Shown here one piece after another: positions 1 to 9,907 of a stretch of DNA of 64,000 bases. The notes under the pieces were generated by a model. It searched no databases. It was given only the letters and a program-made list of their open reading frames with translations, and had not been told where the DNA came from. This DNA is from Sphingomonas sp. PR090111-T3T-6A (GTDB lineage Bacteria > Pseudomonadota > Alphaproteobacteria > Sphingomonadales > Sphingomonadaceae): positions 186,001 through 250,000 of the forward strand of contig NZ_AORL01000010.1 of assembly GCF_000383095.1 (NCBI RefSeq), written 5' to 3'. Both the position numbers and the translations under genes were made by a program. The stretch's first letter is position 1. The number at the start of each line of letters is the position of its first letter.

Positions 1-802
1 GCCCGGCTGGCCGGAAGCGGCACGGCGTGTTGCGGGCATCGTGCTGGTCCTGCTGCTGCTCGGCCTGGTCGGCGGCGGGGCGTGGCTGATCGAACGCGAG
101 GTGCGGGCCTTGTGCGGCCGCTGGGCATGGCCGGCGCTCGCGTTGCTCGCGGTGCCGGGGCTGGCCCAGCGGAGCCTCAGCGATCATGTCGCGCCCGTCG
201 CCCGCGCCTTGGGGAAGGGTGATGTCGCGGGCGCGCGGCTGGCCGTCTCGCGGATCGTCGGGCGGAATACGGCAAGCCTCGGCCCCGCCGGCATTGCCCG
301 CGCCGCGATCGAGAGCCTCGCCGAGAGCTTCTGCGATGGTGTGGCCGCGCCGCTCTTCTGGCTGCTCATTGGTGGGTTGCCGGGGATCTGGGCGTACAAG
401 GCGCTCAACACCGCCGACAGCCTGATCGGCCATCGCGAGCCGCGCTGGCGCGCCTTCGGCTGGGCGGCGGCGCGGGCGGACGATGTGGCGAACTGGATAC
501 CGGCGCGGATCGCGGGGTTGCTGATCTGCCTCGGCGCGGCGCGGGGTTTCGGGACGATGTGGCGGGACTGCCGCCGCCACGCCTCGCCCAACGCCGGCTG
601 GCCCGAGGCGGCCATGGCGGGCGTGCTCGGCATCCGGCTGGCGGGGCCCGTCGCCTATGACGGCGTGACGCACGTGAAGCCTTGGATCGGCGAGGGGCGG
701 AGCGAGGCCACCGCCGCCGATATCACCCAGGCGCTCGGCCTCTATCGCCGCGCTTGCCTGTTGCTGTGGCTGATCGCGGGAGGCGTGGCATGGGCGCTCT
801 GA
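1..802 (+). CDS. cbiB: CbiB/CobD adenosylcobinamide-phosphate synthase, 5' end cut by window edge
   Basis: Inner-membrane enzyme of late cobalamin synthesis that attaches aminopropanol (phosphate) to adenosylcobyric acid. The reading frame is open from base 2 with no stop before it, so the true start lies left of the window. About 266 codons are visible, against a usual 310-320. The family signature is clear: an NTADSLIGH stretch followed by [18 protein letters not shown], equivalent to the conserved NTxDSMVG...FGWxSARLDDVANYIPAR block. Hydrophobic segments lie at both ends. The last bases overlap the start of cobQ, so the two genes are probably co-transcribed and translationally coupled. Family assignment is firm; only the N-terminus is missing. 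Confidence 0.93.
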   Translation, partial: PGWPEAARRVAGIVLVLLLLGLVGGGAWLIEREVRALCGRWAWPALALLAVPGLAQRSLSDHVAPVARALGKGDVAGARLAVSRIVGRNTASLGPAGIARAAIESLAESFCDGVAAPLFWLLIGGLPGIWAYKALNTADSLIGHREPRWRAFGWAAARADDVANWIPARIAGLLICLGAARGFGTMWRDCRRHASPNAGWPEAAMAGVLGIRLAGPVAYDGVTHVKPWIGEGRSEATAADITQALGLYRRACLLLWLIAGGVAWAL

Positions 803-2298
803 TGGTGCAGGGCACGGGGTCGGATGTCGGCAAGTCGGTGCTGGTGGCGGGGCTGTGCCGGGCGTTCGCCAACCGGGGGCTTCGCGTCCGGCCGTTCAAG
901 CCGCAGAACATGTCGAACAATGCCGCCGTCGCCGCCGACGGCGGCGAGATCGGCCGCGCGCAGGCGACGCAGGCCATCGCTTGCCGGGTCGAGCCGACGA
1001 CCGACATGAACCCCGTGCTGCTGAAACCGCAGGCGGATCGTACCTCGCAGTTGATCGTCCATGGCAAGGTACGTGGGGTTCTGGGTTCGGGCAATTTCCG
1101 CGCGGCGCGAGGAGCGCTGCTGGGCGATGTGTTAGCGAGTTACCGGCGGCTCCGGGCGGAATGCGATATCGTGGTGGTGGAAGGTGCGGGGTCGCCCGCC
1201 GAGATCAACCTGCGCGGCGGCGACATCGCCAACATGGGCTTCGCGCGGGCGGCAGGCGTGCCCGTGATGCTGGTGGGCGATATCGACCGGGGTGGCGTGA
1301 TCGCGGCCATCGCGGGGACGCGCGCGGTGATCGACCCGGAGGATGCCGCGATGATCCGGGGCTTCCTCATCAACAAGTTCCGCGGCGATCCGGTGCTGTT
1401 CGAGGATGGCTATCGCGCGATCGAGCGGCTGGCCGGCTGGCGGGGTTTCGGGGTGGTGCCGTGGCTCGGCGATGCGGTCCGGCTGCCGAGCGAGGATGCG
1501 GTCGTGCTGGAGCGCGGCGCGCGGCGGAGCGCGGGCAAGCTGCTCGTCGCCTGCCCGATCCTGCCACGAATCTCCAACTTCGACGATCTCGATCCGCTGC
1601 GGCTGGAGCCCGATGTCGAACTGGTGATGGTGCCTCCCGGCCAGCCGATCCCGGCGGAGGCAGCGCTGGTGGTGCTGGCGGGCTCCAAGGCGACGATCGC
1701 CGATCTCGCGGCGCTTCGGGCTGAGGGTTGGGACATCGATATCCGCGCGCATAACCGGCGTGGGGGTGCGGTGCTAGGGCTGTGCGGCGGCTATCAGATG
1801 CTCGGTAGACGGATCGCCGATCCGCTCGGCATCGAGGGGCCGGCGGGTTCGGTTGAGGGGCTGGGGCTGCTCAATGTCGAGACGGTGCTGGCCGGCGACA
1901 AGACCCTCCGGCAGGTGGAGGGCGAGGCCTTGGACGCACGCTTCACAGGCTATGAGATGCACATGGGCGAGACCTCCGGGCCGGATACGGCACGGCCGCT
2001 CGCACGCTTCAACGATGGGCGCGCGGACGGTGCGATTAGTGCGGACGGGTTGGTCGTGGGAAGCTACGTCCATGGCCTGCTCGCGGAGGCGGCTCAGCGG
2101 GCGGCGTGGCTCAAGCGGATCGGCGGCGAGGGGAACGGGGCGGACTATCGCGCCTCGGTCGACGCCGCGCTCGATGCCATCGCCGCGACGCTGGAGCAGC
2201 ATTGCGACATCGATGCGTTGCTGAAGCTCTCAGAGGAGGCAGGCGAGGAGCAGCCCGGTCTCGATCAGCTCGATCCCGGCGCCGTGCCCGTCGCCTGA
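790..2298 (+). CDS. cobQ: CobQ cobyric acid synthase (glutamine amidotransferase)
   Basis: Cytoplasmic enzyme that amidates adenosylcobyrinic acid a,c-diamide at four side chains, using ATP and glutamine, to give adenosylcobyric acid. With this start the product is 502 aa. The N-terminal P-loop GTGSDVGKS is at residues 8-16. The class I amidotransferase domain has its nucleophile Cys332 in [10 protein letters not shown] and His428 in SYVHGLL. The ATG at 790 was chosen because GGGAGG (778-783) sits 6 nt upstream; the in-frame ATG at 802 is also possible. The start overlaps the cbiB stop. The last 69 bp run antiparallel over the 3' end of cobS, giving CobQ a C-terminal tail of about 25 residues beyond the usual end. 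Confidence 0.95.
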   Translation: MGALMVQGTGSDVGKSVLVAGLCRAFANRGLRVRPFKPQNMSNNAAVAADGGEIGRAQATQAIACRVEPTTDMNPVLLKPQADRTSQLIVHGKVRGVLGSGNFRAARGALLGDVLASYRRLRAECDIVVVEGAGSPAEINLRGGDIANMGFARAAGVPVMLVGDIDRGGVIAAIAGTRAVIDPEDAAMIRGFLINKFRGDPVLFEDGYRAIERLAGWRGFGVVPWLGDAVRLPSEDAVVLERGARRSAGKLLVACPILPRISNFDDLDPLRLEPDVELVMVPPGQPIPAEAALVVLAGSKATIADLAALRAEGWDIDIRAHNRRGGAVLGLCGGYQMLGRRIADPLGIEGPAGSVEGLGLLNVETVLAGDKTLRQVEGEALDARFTGYEMHMGETSGPDTARPLARFNDGRADGAISADGLVVGSYVHGLLAEAAQRAAWLKRIGGEGNGADYRASVDAALDAIAATLEQHCDIDALLKLSEEAGEEQPGLDQLDPGAVPVA

Positions 2299-2928
2299 AA
2301 TCCCGCCGATCTTCCGCCGGAGCCATAGCGCCCAGAGTGGCACCAGCATGAGCGCCGCGAGCAGCCCCGGCGCCACCCAGGCGACGGCGAGCAGGAGCGC
2401 TCCCCAGGCGATCAGATGCGGCATCCCGACCGCCCCGGCGAACTTCGCCCCGAGCCCCGCATGGAGCGGAGGCAGCCAGCGCGCCCAGACAAGCGGCCCG
2501 ATCCGCGCCGCGAAGGGGATGAGGGTCAGCGCCGGCCAGTTCCCCCCGAGCGCATGGAGCAGCACCAGCTTGGCGAGGAGCTGAACCCCGATCGCCACCA
2601 CGCCGAAACTGCCGACATGCGGATCGGCCATCACCGCGAGCAGCCGGTCACGATTCCCGTGCGCGGCGCCGCATCCGTCGGCGAGGTCGGAGAGACCGTC
2701 GAGGTGGAGCGCCCCCGTCACCATCACCCACGCCGCCAGCGCGGCCATCGCGCCCACCCACGGATCGATGTGGGCGCCGAGCCATTCCGCGCCCGCCACG
2801 ATCGCGCCGATCAGCAGGCCGACCGCCGGGAACCAGCGGATCGAGGCGGCGAAATCCTCGGCGTCGCTTTCCACGCGCGGCGTCGGCAGGCGGGTGAGGA
2901 ACTGGATCGCGACGAGGAAGCGCTTCAC
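2230..2928 (-). CDS. cobS: CobS adenosylcobinamide-GDP ribazoletransferase (cobalamin synthase)
   Basis: Integral membrane enzyme joining adenosylcobinamide-GDP to alpha-ribazole (phosphate), the last step of nucleotide-loop assembly. The 232-aa length and several hydrophobic segments fit the family. The conserved [12 protein letters not shown] block near residue 75, followed by [10 protein letters not shown], is the CobS acidic/metal region. The start is GTG, overlapping the stop of the phosphatase gene as GTGA. It is the last gene of the minus-strand B12 operon and converges on cobQ with a 69-bp 3' overlap. It lies downstream of the cobalamin riboswitch and is probably controlled by it. Confidence 0.94.
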   Translation of the reverse strand: MKRFLVAIQFLTRLPTPRVESDAEDFAASIRWFPAVGLLIGAIVAGAEWLGAHIDPWVGAMAALAAWVMVTGALHLDGLSDLADGCGAAHGNRDRLLAVMADPHVGSFGVVAIGVQLLAKLVLLHALGGNWPALTLIPFAARIGPLVWARWLPPLHAGLGAKFAGAVGMPHLIAWGALLLAVAWVAPGLLAALMLVPLWALWLRRKIGGISGDGHGAGIELIETGLLLACLL

Positions 2929-3494
2929 GGACGCAGTGCCACGATCTGCGCGGAGGGCGGATCACTCGGCCAGACCCGGAGCGTCAGCAGCGCCGCATAG
3001 GGCAGGTCGATGACCCATGTCGCGCGCTGGTCCATCCCGCAGAGCAGCGCCAGCGCCGCGCGCATCGCGCCGCCGTGCGTGATGACCAGCACTGGCCCTT
3101 CGGGGAGCGCCGCCAGCGCCTCGTCCACGCGCGCGACGAGGGTGGACCAGCGTTCGCCTCCGGGAGGCGGGTTGGTATCAGGATCGCTCCAGAAGCGGCC
3201 GAGCGCGTCGGCGTCGATCATGGTGGGGGCGAGGCCATCCCATTCGCCGAAGTCCAGCTCCCGCCAGCGCGGATCGACCGACACCGGCTGTCCCAGCACC
3301 GCCTCTGCGGCTCCGGCGCAGGCACGGGCGCGCTGCAGGTTGGAGGAAACGACCGCGCCCACCTCCAGCCCCTCCACCTGATCGGCGCAGGAGGCGATGC
3401 CCGCCGCCGTCGCCGCCACATCGGTGCGGCCGAGCAGGCGTCCGGCACCCTCCGGCTCGCCATGGCGCATCAGGTGGAGCAGGCGCGGCGTCAT
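2925..3494 (-). CDS. cobC: CobC-like alpha-ribazole phosphatase (histidine phosphatase family)
   Basis: A 189-aa histidine phosphatase. The phospho-acceptor motif RHG is at residues 10-12, a second catalytic His is at 140 in VITHGG, and ELDFGEWDG near residue 80 is typical of the phosphoglycerate-mutase-like superfamily. By position between cobT and cobS it most likely removes phosphate from alpha-ribazole-5'-phosphate, or from adenosylcobalamin-5'-phosphate. The ATG start overlaps the cobT stop (ATGA) and the stop overlaps the cobS GTG. The superfamily call is certain; substrate specificity is inferred from context. Confidence 0.88.
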   Translation of the reverse strand: MTPRLLHLMRHGEPEGAGRLLGRTDVAATAAGIASCADQVEGLEVGAVVSSNLQRARACAGAAEAVLGQPVSVDPRWRELDFGEWDGLAPTMIDADALGRFWSDPDTNPPPGGERWSTLVARVDEALAALPEGPVLVITHGGAMRAALALLCGMDQRATWVIDLPYAALLTLRVWPSDPPSAQIVALRP

Positions 3495-4519
3495 GCGCTG
3501 GTCGAGACTCCGGCCTCGGCGAAGGTTGCCATGTCGTTGTGTGCGGCCAGCGCCGCGCGGATCAGGTTTACCGCCACCGCGGCACCGCTGCCTTCGCCCA
3601 GCCGCATGTCGAGCCTGAGCAGCGGCGACAGCCCCAGCTCGGCGAGCAGCCTCGCATGGCCGGGCTCGGCCGACTGATGACCCGCGATGCAATGCGCGGT
3701 GATCGCCGGATGATGGCGCGCGAGCGGGGCGAGGGCCGAGCAGCTGATGAACCCGTCCAGCACCACGGGGATGCGCTTGTGCCGCGCGGCGATCACCGCG
3801 CCGGCGATCGCCGCGATCTCGCGCCCGCCCAGCCGGCGGAGGATCTCGAAGGCGCTGGTCGCGGCCTCCAGATGCGTGGCGATGCCGGCGGTCACCACGG
3901 CGGCCTTGCGTGCGAGGCCATGGCGATCGACCCCGGTGCCGGGGCCGACCCACTCGTCCGCCTCCCCGCCGAAGCTGCAGGCGGAGAGCGCGGCGGCGGC
4001 GGTGCTGTTGCCGATGCCCATCTCGCCGACGACGATCAGGTCGAGCCCATCCTCGACCGCCGCCGCGCCGGCCGACAATGCGTCGAGGCATTCGGCGACG
4101 CTCATCGCCGGTTCTTCGGTGAAGTCAGCGGTCGGTCGGTCGAGATCGAGCGCGATGACCTTGAGGTGCAGCCCCGCCGCACGAGCGAGCGCGTTGATGG
4201 CGGCGCCGCCCGCCTCGAAGTTCGCGACCATCTGCCGCGTCACGTCCGCCGGATAGGCGCTGACACCGAGCGAGGTGACGCCGTGATTGCCCGCGAACAC
4301 CAGCACTCGCCCGTGATCGATATGCGGCCGGGAACACCCCTGCCAGCTCGCGAGGAAGCAGGCGATGTCCTCCAGCCGGCCGAGCGAGCCTGGCGGCTTG
4401 GTCAGCTCCGCCTGCCGTGCGCGGGCGGCGGCCAGCGCGGCGGGGTCATGCTCGGGCAGACTAGCCAGCGCCAGCTCGAACGCGGGGATGGAAGCAAAGC
4501 CGTTCACGGGACTGTTCAC
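3491..4519 (-). CDS. cobT: CobT nicotinate-nucleotide:dimethylbenzimidazole phosphoribosyltransferase
   Basis: Activates dimethylbenzimidazole by transferring phosphoribose from nicotinate mononucleotide, giving alpha-ribazole phosphate. The product is 342 aa, the usual family length. Visible family blocks are KPPGSLGRLE near residue 40, FAGNHGV, GEMGIGNST and DMRLGEGSGA. The Glu of RLGEGSG (about residue 309) matches the catalytic glutamate of CobT. The GTG start at 4519 was chosen because it gives the same GTGA stop/start overlap seen at the neighbouring junctions; a second in-frame GTG at 4507 is possible. With bluB in the same island, the cell can both make and activate its own lower ligand. 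Confidence 0.95.
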   Translation of the reverse strand: MNSPVNGFASIPAFELALASLPEHDPAALAAARARQAELTKPPGSLGRLEDIACFLASWQGCSRPHIDHGRVLVFAGNHGVTSLGVSAYPADVTRQMVANFEAGGAAINALARAAGLHLKVIALDLDRPTADFTEEPAMSVAECLDALSAGAAAVEDGLDLIVVGEMGIGNSTAAAALSACSFGGEADEWVGPGTGVDRHGLARKAAVVTAGIATHLEAATSAFEILRRLGGREIAAIAGAVIAARHKRIPVVLDGFISCSALAPLARHHPAITAHCIAGHQSAEPGHARLLAELGLSPLLRLDMRLGEGSGAAVAVNLIRAALAAHNDMATFAEAGVSTSA

Positions 4520-4929
4520 TGGGCGACAAACCCCTCGGGTGGGACGCGGACGATGAAATGGCCTTTCACGCCTTCGGGCCATTGACGGTAGGGCACGCTG
4601 CCTTCCTCGCTCGCGGCATGGGCCAGCGCATAGTCGAGAATCGACCGTGCGGCCTCCGCATCGGGACGGAAGCGGCCAAGGACATAGCCCACTTTGCCCG
4701 GCGCGCGCAGATGCACGGTGCAATGCTGGGCGCAGGCGAAGAGGCAGGCCATCTCCTCGATCGCGATCCCGGCATAGCGCGGATCGGCGGCCTGCACCTC
4801 GCGCAGCGCTTCCGCAAGCCGGGCGCCGCCGCGCTGTCCGCTCTCGTCGGTCTGCGCCTCGGCCGAGTGGCGGCAGGTGGAGCAGGCGACGACGCTGGGG
4901 CCGCTCGGGGCCGGACGGAGCAGCGTCAC
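4516..4929 (-). CDS. DUF1636 cysteine-rich, ferredoxin-like metal-binding protein in the B12 operon
   Basis: A 137-aa soluble protein. It begins with a VVACSTC pair of cysteines near residues 15-18. A second set lies around residues 62-69 in MACLFACAQHC, followed by TVHL and KVGYVLGRF. This spacing resembles thioredoxin-fold [2Fe-2S] ferredoxins and matches the DUF1636 family, which I recall as frequent in alphaproteobacterial cobalamin operons. The function is not established. It is coupled to btuB upstream (GTGA) and to cobT downstream (GTGA), so its dose tracks B12 genes. Iron-sulfur electron transfer for cobalt reduction or metal handling is possible but is only inference. Confidence 0.8.
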   Translation of the reverse strand: MTLLRPAPSGPSVVACSTCRHSAEAQTDESGQRGGARLAEALREVQAADPRYAGIAIEEMACLFACAQHCTVHLRAPGKVGYVLGRFRPDAEAARSILDYALAHAASEEGSVPYRQWPEGVKGHFIVRVPPEGFVAQ

Positions 4930-6878
4930 AGCCGCGCCCGCACGCCGCCATAGACGCTGCGGCCGAGCGAACCGAACTGGAAGGCGGTCTCGTAATGCTT
5001 GTCGAGCAGGTTCTCGGCGCGGGCGAAGAGGGTGAAGCGGCCGGCGACGGGCACCTCGGCGCGCAGGTCCACCAGCGTATAGCCGGCGAGGCGGGTGAGG
5101 TTGGCTGTATCGTCGAAGCTGTGCCCGGCCCAGCGCACCGCCACCGTCGTGCTGATGTCGAGCGGCCAGCGATAGCTCACCGATCCGTTCGCCTCCTCGC
5201 GCGGGCGGCGGGGGAGCCAGTTGCCATGCGTGGCGCCGGGCGAGCGGTCCTCGGCCATGGTCCAGCTATAATTGCCGTCGAGGGTGAGGCGGTCGGTTGC
5301 CTTGACCGATCCGGTCAGTTCCACGCCATGCGCCACCGCGCGGGCGAGGTTGAGATAATAGCCGAAGCGCGGCACGCCCGTGCCCGGCGTCAGGCAGAGC
5401 GGATCGGCCGAGACGAAGTCGCAGCTGTTGAAGATGATCTGCTGGCGGGTGCGGCGCTCGAAATAGGCGGCGCTTAGCGTGATGCGTTCCGCCCAGAGAT
5501 GCTGCTCGACGCCTGCTTCCCAGCCGGTCGACTTGGCGGGCTTGAGCGTCGGGTTCCCATATTGCGAATAGAGCTGGTAGAGCGACGGCGCCTTGAAGCC
5601 CTCGCCATAGCTCGCGCGCAGGATCGTGCCGGTCGGGAGCTTCCACGCGGCACCGCCCGAGAAGAGGAAGCGCCCGCCATAGCTCGTGTAATGATCGTGC
5701 CGCACGCCGCCGGTGAGCGTCAGGCCCTGCACCAGCTCGCCGTTCACCTGCACATATTCGTCGGTGAGCGAGGCCGAGCCCTGATCCGGATCGATCTGGA
5801 ACTGCGGCGAGATCGAGCGGAAGCGGGAATGCTCATGCTCGACGCCGAACACCGCGTTCCAGCCCTCGATGATCGCGAGCGTGCCCTGATAATCGATGCG
5901 CTGCGTGCTACCGGTCGCATGGAAGGTCGTCTGCGCGCCGGTCGTCTGCGAGGGATCGAAATTGTTACGCTTCGTATCAGTATAGCTGTAGCCGATGCGG
6001 TTGCGCAGGCGGCCGCCGAACAGATCCGCGTTCAGGCCCGCATAGCCGAGCAACTGGCGGTTGGTCTCATATTCGGCGGTATCGACGGGCGCGAAGGTGA
6101 CGGGGTCGAAGCCGTCCAGGTCGGTGCGGCCGCGCGCATAATAGCCGCGCAGGTCGGCGCTGATGTCGTCGGTCAGTGCGATCTCGACGCGGCCCGTCGC
6201 GGTGCGGTTGGTGTAGCCGTCGCGCTCCTGGCCGCCGAAGCGGGTGTCGAGCGCGGAGATGCCGTCGGTGGTGAAGGCCTCGCCGGCCAGTCGCCACGTC
6301 ACCCGGCCGTCCTTGCCGCCGACGCCGGCGCGGGCGTCGACCGTATCGCGCGAGCCGCCCTCGATGTCGAAGCTGCCTTCGAGCGGCCTGGTGGGGAGCG
6401 CCGTCACGATGTTGACCACGCCGCCGATCGCCTGGCTGCCCCACAAGGTCGATTGCGGCCCGCGCAGGATCTCGACGCGCTGGGCATCGCCGGTCAGTAG
6501 ATTGCCGAGGTTGAAGGCGCCGTCGGGCGAGGCCGGGTCGGTGAGCTTCACGCCGTCGAGCACGATGACGGTCTGGTCGCCCTCGGCGCCGCGCAGGCGG
6601 AGCGTCGTGTCGGTGCCGTAGCCGCCATTGCGCGAGATGCTGATGCCCGGCGTGCGGAGCAGCAGTTCGGAGATGCCGATATCCTGCGTGGCGTCGATCG
6701 CCGCCTTGTCGAGCACGGTGACGGACGATGCGACCTGATCGATCGGAGTCGGCACGCGCGTGGCGGTGACGGTGATCGAAGGCGCGCCCGGATCGGAGGC
6801 GGCATCCGGCGTCGGCGCGACCTGCGCGAGTGTGCCGGACGAGAGCGTGGCGAGAGTGAGTAGTACGGCTTTGGCCAT
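4926..6878 (-). CDS. btuB: BtuB-type TonB-dependent cobalamin receptor
   Basis: Outer-membrane gated channel that takes up corrinoids using TonB energy. The 650-aa protein starts with a short signal peptide (about residues 1-18), then a TonB-box-like ITVTATR segment near residue 36. The plug domain carries TPGISISRNGG, LRGAEGDQTVIVLDGV and RVEILRGPQSTLWG, the last being the classic plug signature. The rest is a 22-strand barrel ending in VYGGVRARL. Siderophore receptors share this architecture. The preceding cobalamin riboswitch and the co-operonic cobT/cobS make B12 the likely substrate. It is the first gene of the riboswitch-controlled operon. Confidence 0.93.
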   Translation of the reverse strand: MAKAVLLTLATLSSGTLAQVAPTPDAASDPGAPSITVTATRVPTPIDQVASSVTVLDKAAIDATQDIGISELLLRTPGISISRNGGYGTDTTLRLRGAEGDQTVIVLDGVKLTDPASPDGAFNLGNLLTGDAQRVEILRGPQSTLWGSQAIGGVVNIVTALPTRPLEGSFDIEGGSRDTVDARAGVGGKDGRVTWRLAGEAFTTDGISALDTRFGGQERDGYTNRTATGRVEIALTDDISADLRGYYARGRTDLDGFDPVTFAPVDTAEYETNRQLLGYAGLNADLFGGRLRNRIGYSYTDTKRNNFDPSQTTGAQTTFHATGSTQRIDYQGTLAIIEGWNAVFGVEHEHSRFRSISPQFQIDPDQGSASLTDEYVQVNGELVQGLTLTGGVRHDHYTSYGGRFLFSGGAAWKLPTGTILRASYGEGFKAPSLYQLYSQYGNPTLKPAKSTGWEAGVEQHLWAERITLSAAYFERRTRQQIIFNSCDFVSADPLCLTPGTGVPRFGYYLNLARAVAHGVELTGSVKATDRLTLDGNYSWTMAEDRSPGATHGNWLPRRPREEANGSVSYRWPLDISTTVAVRWAGHSFDDTANLTRLAGYTLVDLRAEVPVAGRFTLFARAENLLDKHYETAFQFGSLGRSVYGGVRARL

Positions 6879-6997
6879 GGCGAACCCCTTGGACGACCGA
6901 CCGGCCTCCCTGAACGGGCGGCACGATCCACGGCGTCGTCACGCGGGCTTTCACCCCGTCCGTTCGGCGCACCCTGGCCGGACGAAGGACGACCGCG

Positions 6998-7178
6998 ACG
7001 GGCAGGTCTCCTGGCTCGCGGGTCATTGCCTCGTTCGCGCCGCCTTCTCGAAGCCGGGAGCTTCAATGGCCTGTGACGCGATGGCTCGCCGCTTACAGTT
7101 GCAGGGGCAGCCGGGGCCTTGAACCCCGTTCCCTTTTGATCCCCGTCGCCGGGGAACCTGTCGCAGCGCCGCGATAGG
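6998..7178 (-). promoter_or_regulatory. Cobalamin (AdoCbl) riboswitch upstream of btuB
   Basis: Read on the minus strand, this stretch holds the conserved pieces of the cobalamin riboswitch in order. A GGTTCC segment is at about 7152-7157, an AAAGGGAA segment around 7130-7137, and GGGGCTGCCCC leads into the B12 box GCAACTGTAA (7102 down to 7093). A CACAGGCCATTGAAG core follows near 7070, and a terminal GAGCCAGGAGACCTGCC paired region ends near 7001. The 5' boundary lies only about 20 nt after the btuD stop. About 120 nt separate it from the btuB ATG, room for an expression platform. High cobalamin should switch the btuB-cobS operon off. Boundaries are approximate. Confidence 0.95.
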
Positions 7179-7196
7179 CTCGGGCCGGGGCGGGCG

Positions 7197-7963
<767 letters not shown>

Positions 7964-7967
<4 letters not shown>

Positions 7968-8977
7968 CACAGGCGGCGCTCCCTCAGCAGGTGGAAGACG
8001 AACACCGGCACGCCGAGGAAAGCGGTGACGACGCCGAGCTTCAGGGGCGCGTTGGTCGGGATCAGCCGCACCGCGACGTCGGCGGCAGTGAGCAGAGCGG
8101 CCCCCGCGATGGTGGAAGGGATCAATACCGACGACGGTCGCCGGTCGGTGAAAGGACGGACCAGATGCGGCACGATCAGCCCGACGAAGCCGATCGCCCC
8201 CGACACCGCCACCGCGCCGCCGACGCCCACCGCGAGGCCGATCAGCATCCGCACCCTGACGCGCCCGAGATCGATGCCGAGGGTGCGGGCGCTGTCCTCG
8301 CCCAGCGTCAGCGCGTCGAGCGCGCGGCCGTCCCACAACAGCAGCGCGAGGCCGGTGGCGATGCAGGGCGCGGCGAGCCAGACATGCTGGGGCGTGCGAT
8401 CCTCCAGCGATCCGAGCAGCCAGCTCATGATCTCCATGGCCGCGAAGGGATTGGGCGAGAGATTGAGCGCGAGGCTGATCCCCGCACCCGCGAGTGTCGC
8501 CACCGCGATGCCGGCGAGGATCAGGCCGAGCGGGCTCTCGCTCCGCCCCGCGAGGCCCAGCAGCGGCGCCAGCGCCACCAGCGCGGCGAGGATGGCGAGC
8601 AGCGGCAGCGTCATGGGATGCGCCTGCGCGAGCCCGAAATAGAGCGCGACCACCGCCCCGAGAGCCGCCGCGTTGGAGGCGCCCAGCACCGAGGGCTCGG
8701 CCAGCGGGTTGCGCAGATAGCCTTGCAGCGATGCTCCGCCCGCGCCCAGCATCGCCCCGACCAGCAGCCCCAGCGCGACGCGCGGAAGGCGCAGCTCGAA
8801 CAGGATGGCGCGGACGATCGGGTCGCCATGGCCGGCGAGCGCGGCGAGGCTGTCCGCCACCGGGATGCCCGCCGGCCCGATGAACAGCGACGCCAGCGCC
8901 GCGAGCAGCGCGGCGAGGCTCGGCAGGCCGATCAGCAGGGCAGGCGGGGCGCCCCGCGCGGGCGGCATGTGCAGCAC
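7964..8977 (-). CDS. btuC: BtuC/FecCD-family permease
   Basis: Inner-membrane subunit of the corrinoid importer. The product is 337 aa with about ten hydrophobic spans. Family blocks include LRLPRVALGLLVGAMLGAGG, the NPLAEPSVLG loop, TLGEDSARTLG and FVGLIVPHLVR. The GTG at 8977 was picked because GAGGA lies 6 nt before it; ATG at 8968 would be too far (about 15 nt) from that site, and a longer GTG-initiated frame reaches 9055. The gene is divergent from btuF, the probable binding protein, across a 99-nt gap that should contain promoters for both. Confidence 0.91.
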
Positions 8978-9076
8978 AAGCTGTCCTCGTCCAGAGCGCG
9001 CCGCGCGACGATTGTATCGCGGGCCGGTTCGCGGCATCCGTAGCGCCCGCGTCACGATTGAGGAAGCCCGACTGCC

Positions 9077-9907
9077 GTGTTCCGCCCGTTGCTATTGCTG
9101 TTCGCCGGTCTGCTGGCGCTGTCGCCTGCCATCGGCCGGGCCGCGGCGCCGCGCCGGATCGTGTCGCTCAATCTCTGCGCGGATCAGTATCTGCTGGCGC
9201 TGGCCGATCCCGGGCAGATCGCGGGCCTCACCGAATGGGCGCGCGATCCCGACATGTCCTATTATGCCGCGAAGGCGCGGATGCTCCCCTTCACCCACCG
9301 TACCGCCGAGGAGGTGCTGACGCTCCGCCCGGATCTCGTCATCGGCGCGCCCTTCGTTACCCGTCACGCGCTGGCCCCGCTCCAGAAGAGCGGCGTGCCG
9401 ATGATCGATCTGCCCTTCGACGACAGCCTCGCCTCGATCGAAGCCTCCGTCCGGCAGGTCGCGGCCGCCGTGGGGCATCGGGAGCGAGGCGAGGCGATGA
9501 TCGCTACCATGCACGCGGACCTCGCGCGGATCGGCCCTCCGCCGGGGCGGGGGCGGGTGGCGGCCTATTATCAGCGGCAGGGCTATCTGACCGGCACCGG
9601 CACGCTGGTCGACGAGATGATGCGGCGCGCCGGGCTGGTGAACCTCGCGAGTCGGCTGGGGCGGCCGTCGCTCTCCCAGCTCCCGCTGGAGGTGCTGGCG
9701 ATGGCGCGGCCGGACTTCCTGATCGTCGAGGCGCGCACCGATGTCGTTGCCGACAAGGGCAGCGAGATGCTGCACCATCCGCTGCTCGACCGGGTGGTGG
9801 CGCCGGGGCATCGGCTCACCCTCCCGCAGGCGATGACGGTGTGCGGCGGGCCATTCTATCCGCAAGCGGTGGCCGCGTTGGCGGCGCAGGTCCGCGCGGC
9901 GCTCTAG
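9077..9907 (+). CDS. btuF: BtuF-like periplasmic corrinoid-binding protein
   Basis: A 276-aa substrate-binding protein starting at GTG, with AGGAAG about 10 nt upstream. A signal peptide is evident (FRPLLLLFAGLLALSPAIG, cleaved near AAA), with no lipobox cysteine. PRRIVSLNLCADQYLLALAD begins the mature domain and matches the class III (BtuF/FecB) fold opening. DLVIG and DFLIVEA segments are typical lobe strands. It delivers substrate to BtuCD. Cobalamin is inferred from neighbours, since iron-chelate binding proteins look alike. Its stop overlaps the convergent bluB stop by 4 bp. Confidence 0.88.
   Translation: MFRPLLLLFAGLLALSPAIGRAAAPRRIVSLNLCADQYLLALADPGQIAGLTEWARDPDMSYYAAKARMLPFTHRTAEEVLTLRPDLVIGAPFVTRHALAPLQKSGVPMIDLPFDDSLASIEASVRQVAAAVGHRERGEAMIATMHADLARIGPPPGRGRVAAYYQRQGYLTGTGTLVDEMMRRAGLVNLASRLGRPSLSQLPLEVLAMARPDFLIVEARTDVVADKGSEMLHHPLLDRVVAPGHRLTLPQAMTVCGGPFYPQAVAALAAQVRAAL

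Noticed and set aside
682-789. Longer cobQ start at 682
   Set aside because: It lies wholly inside cbiB in another frame; ATG 790 has a proper RBS.
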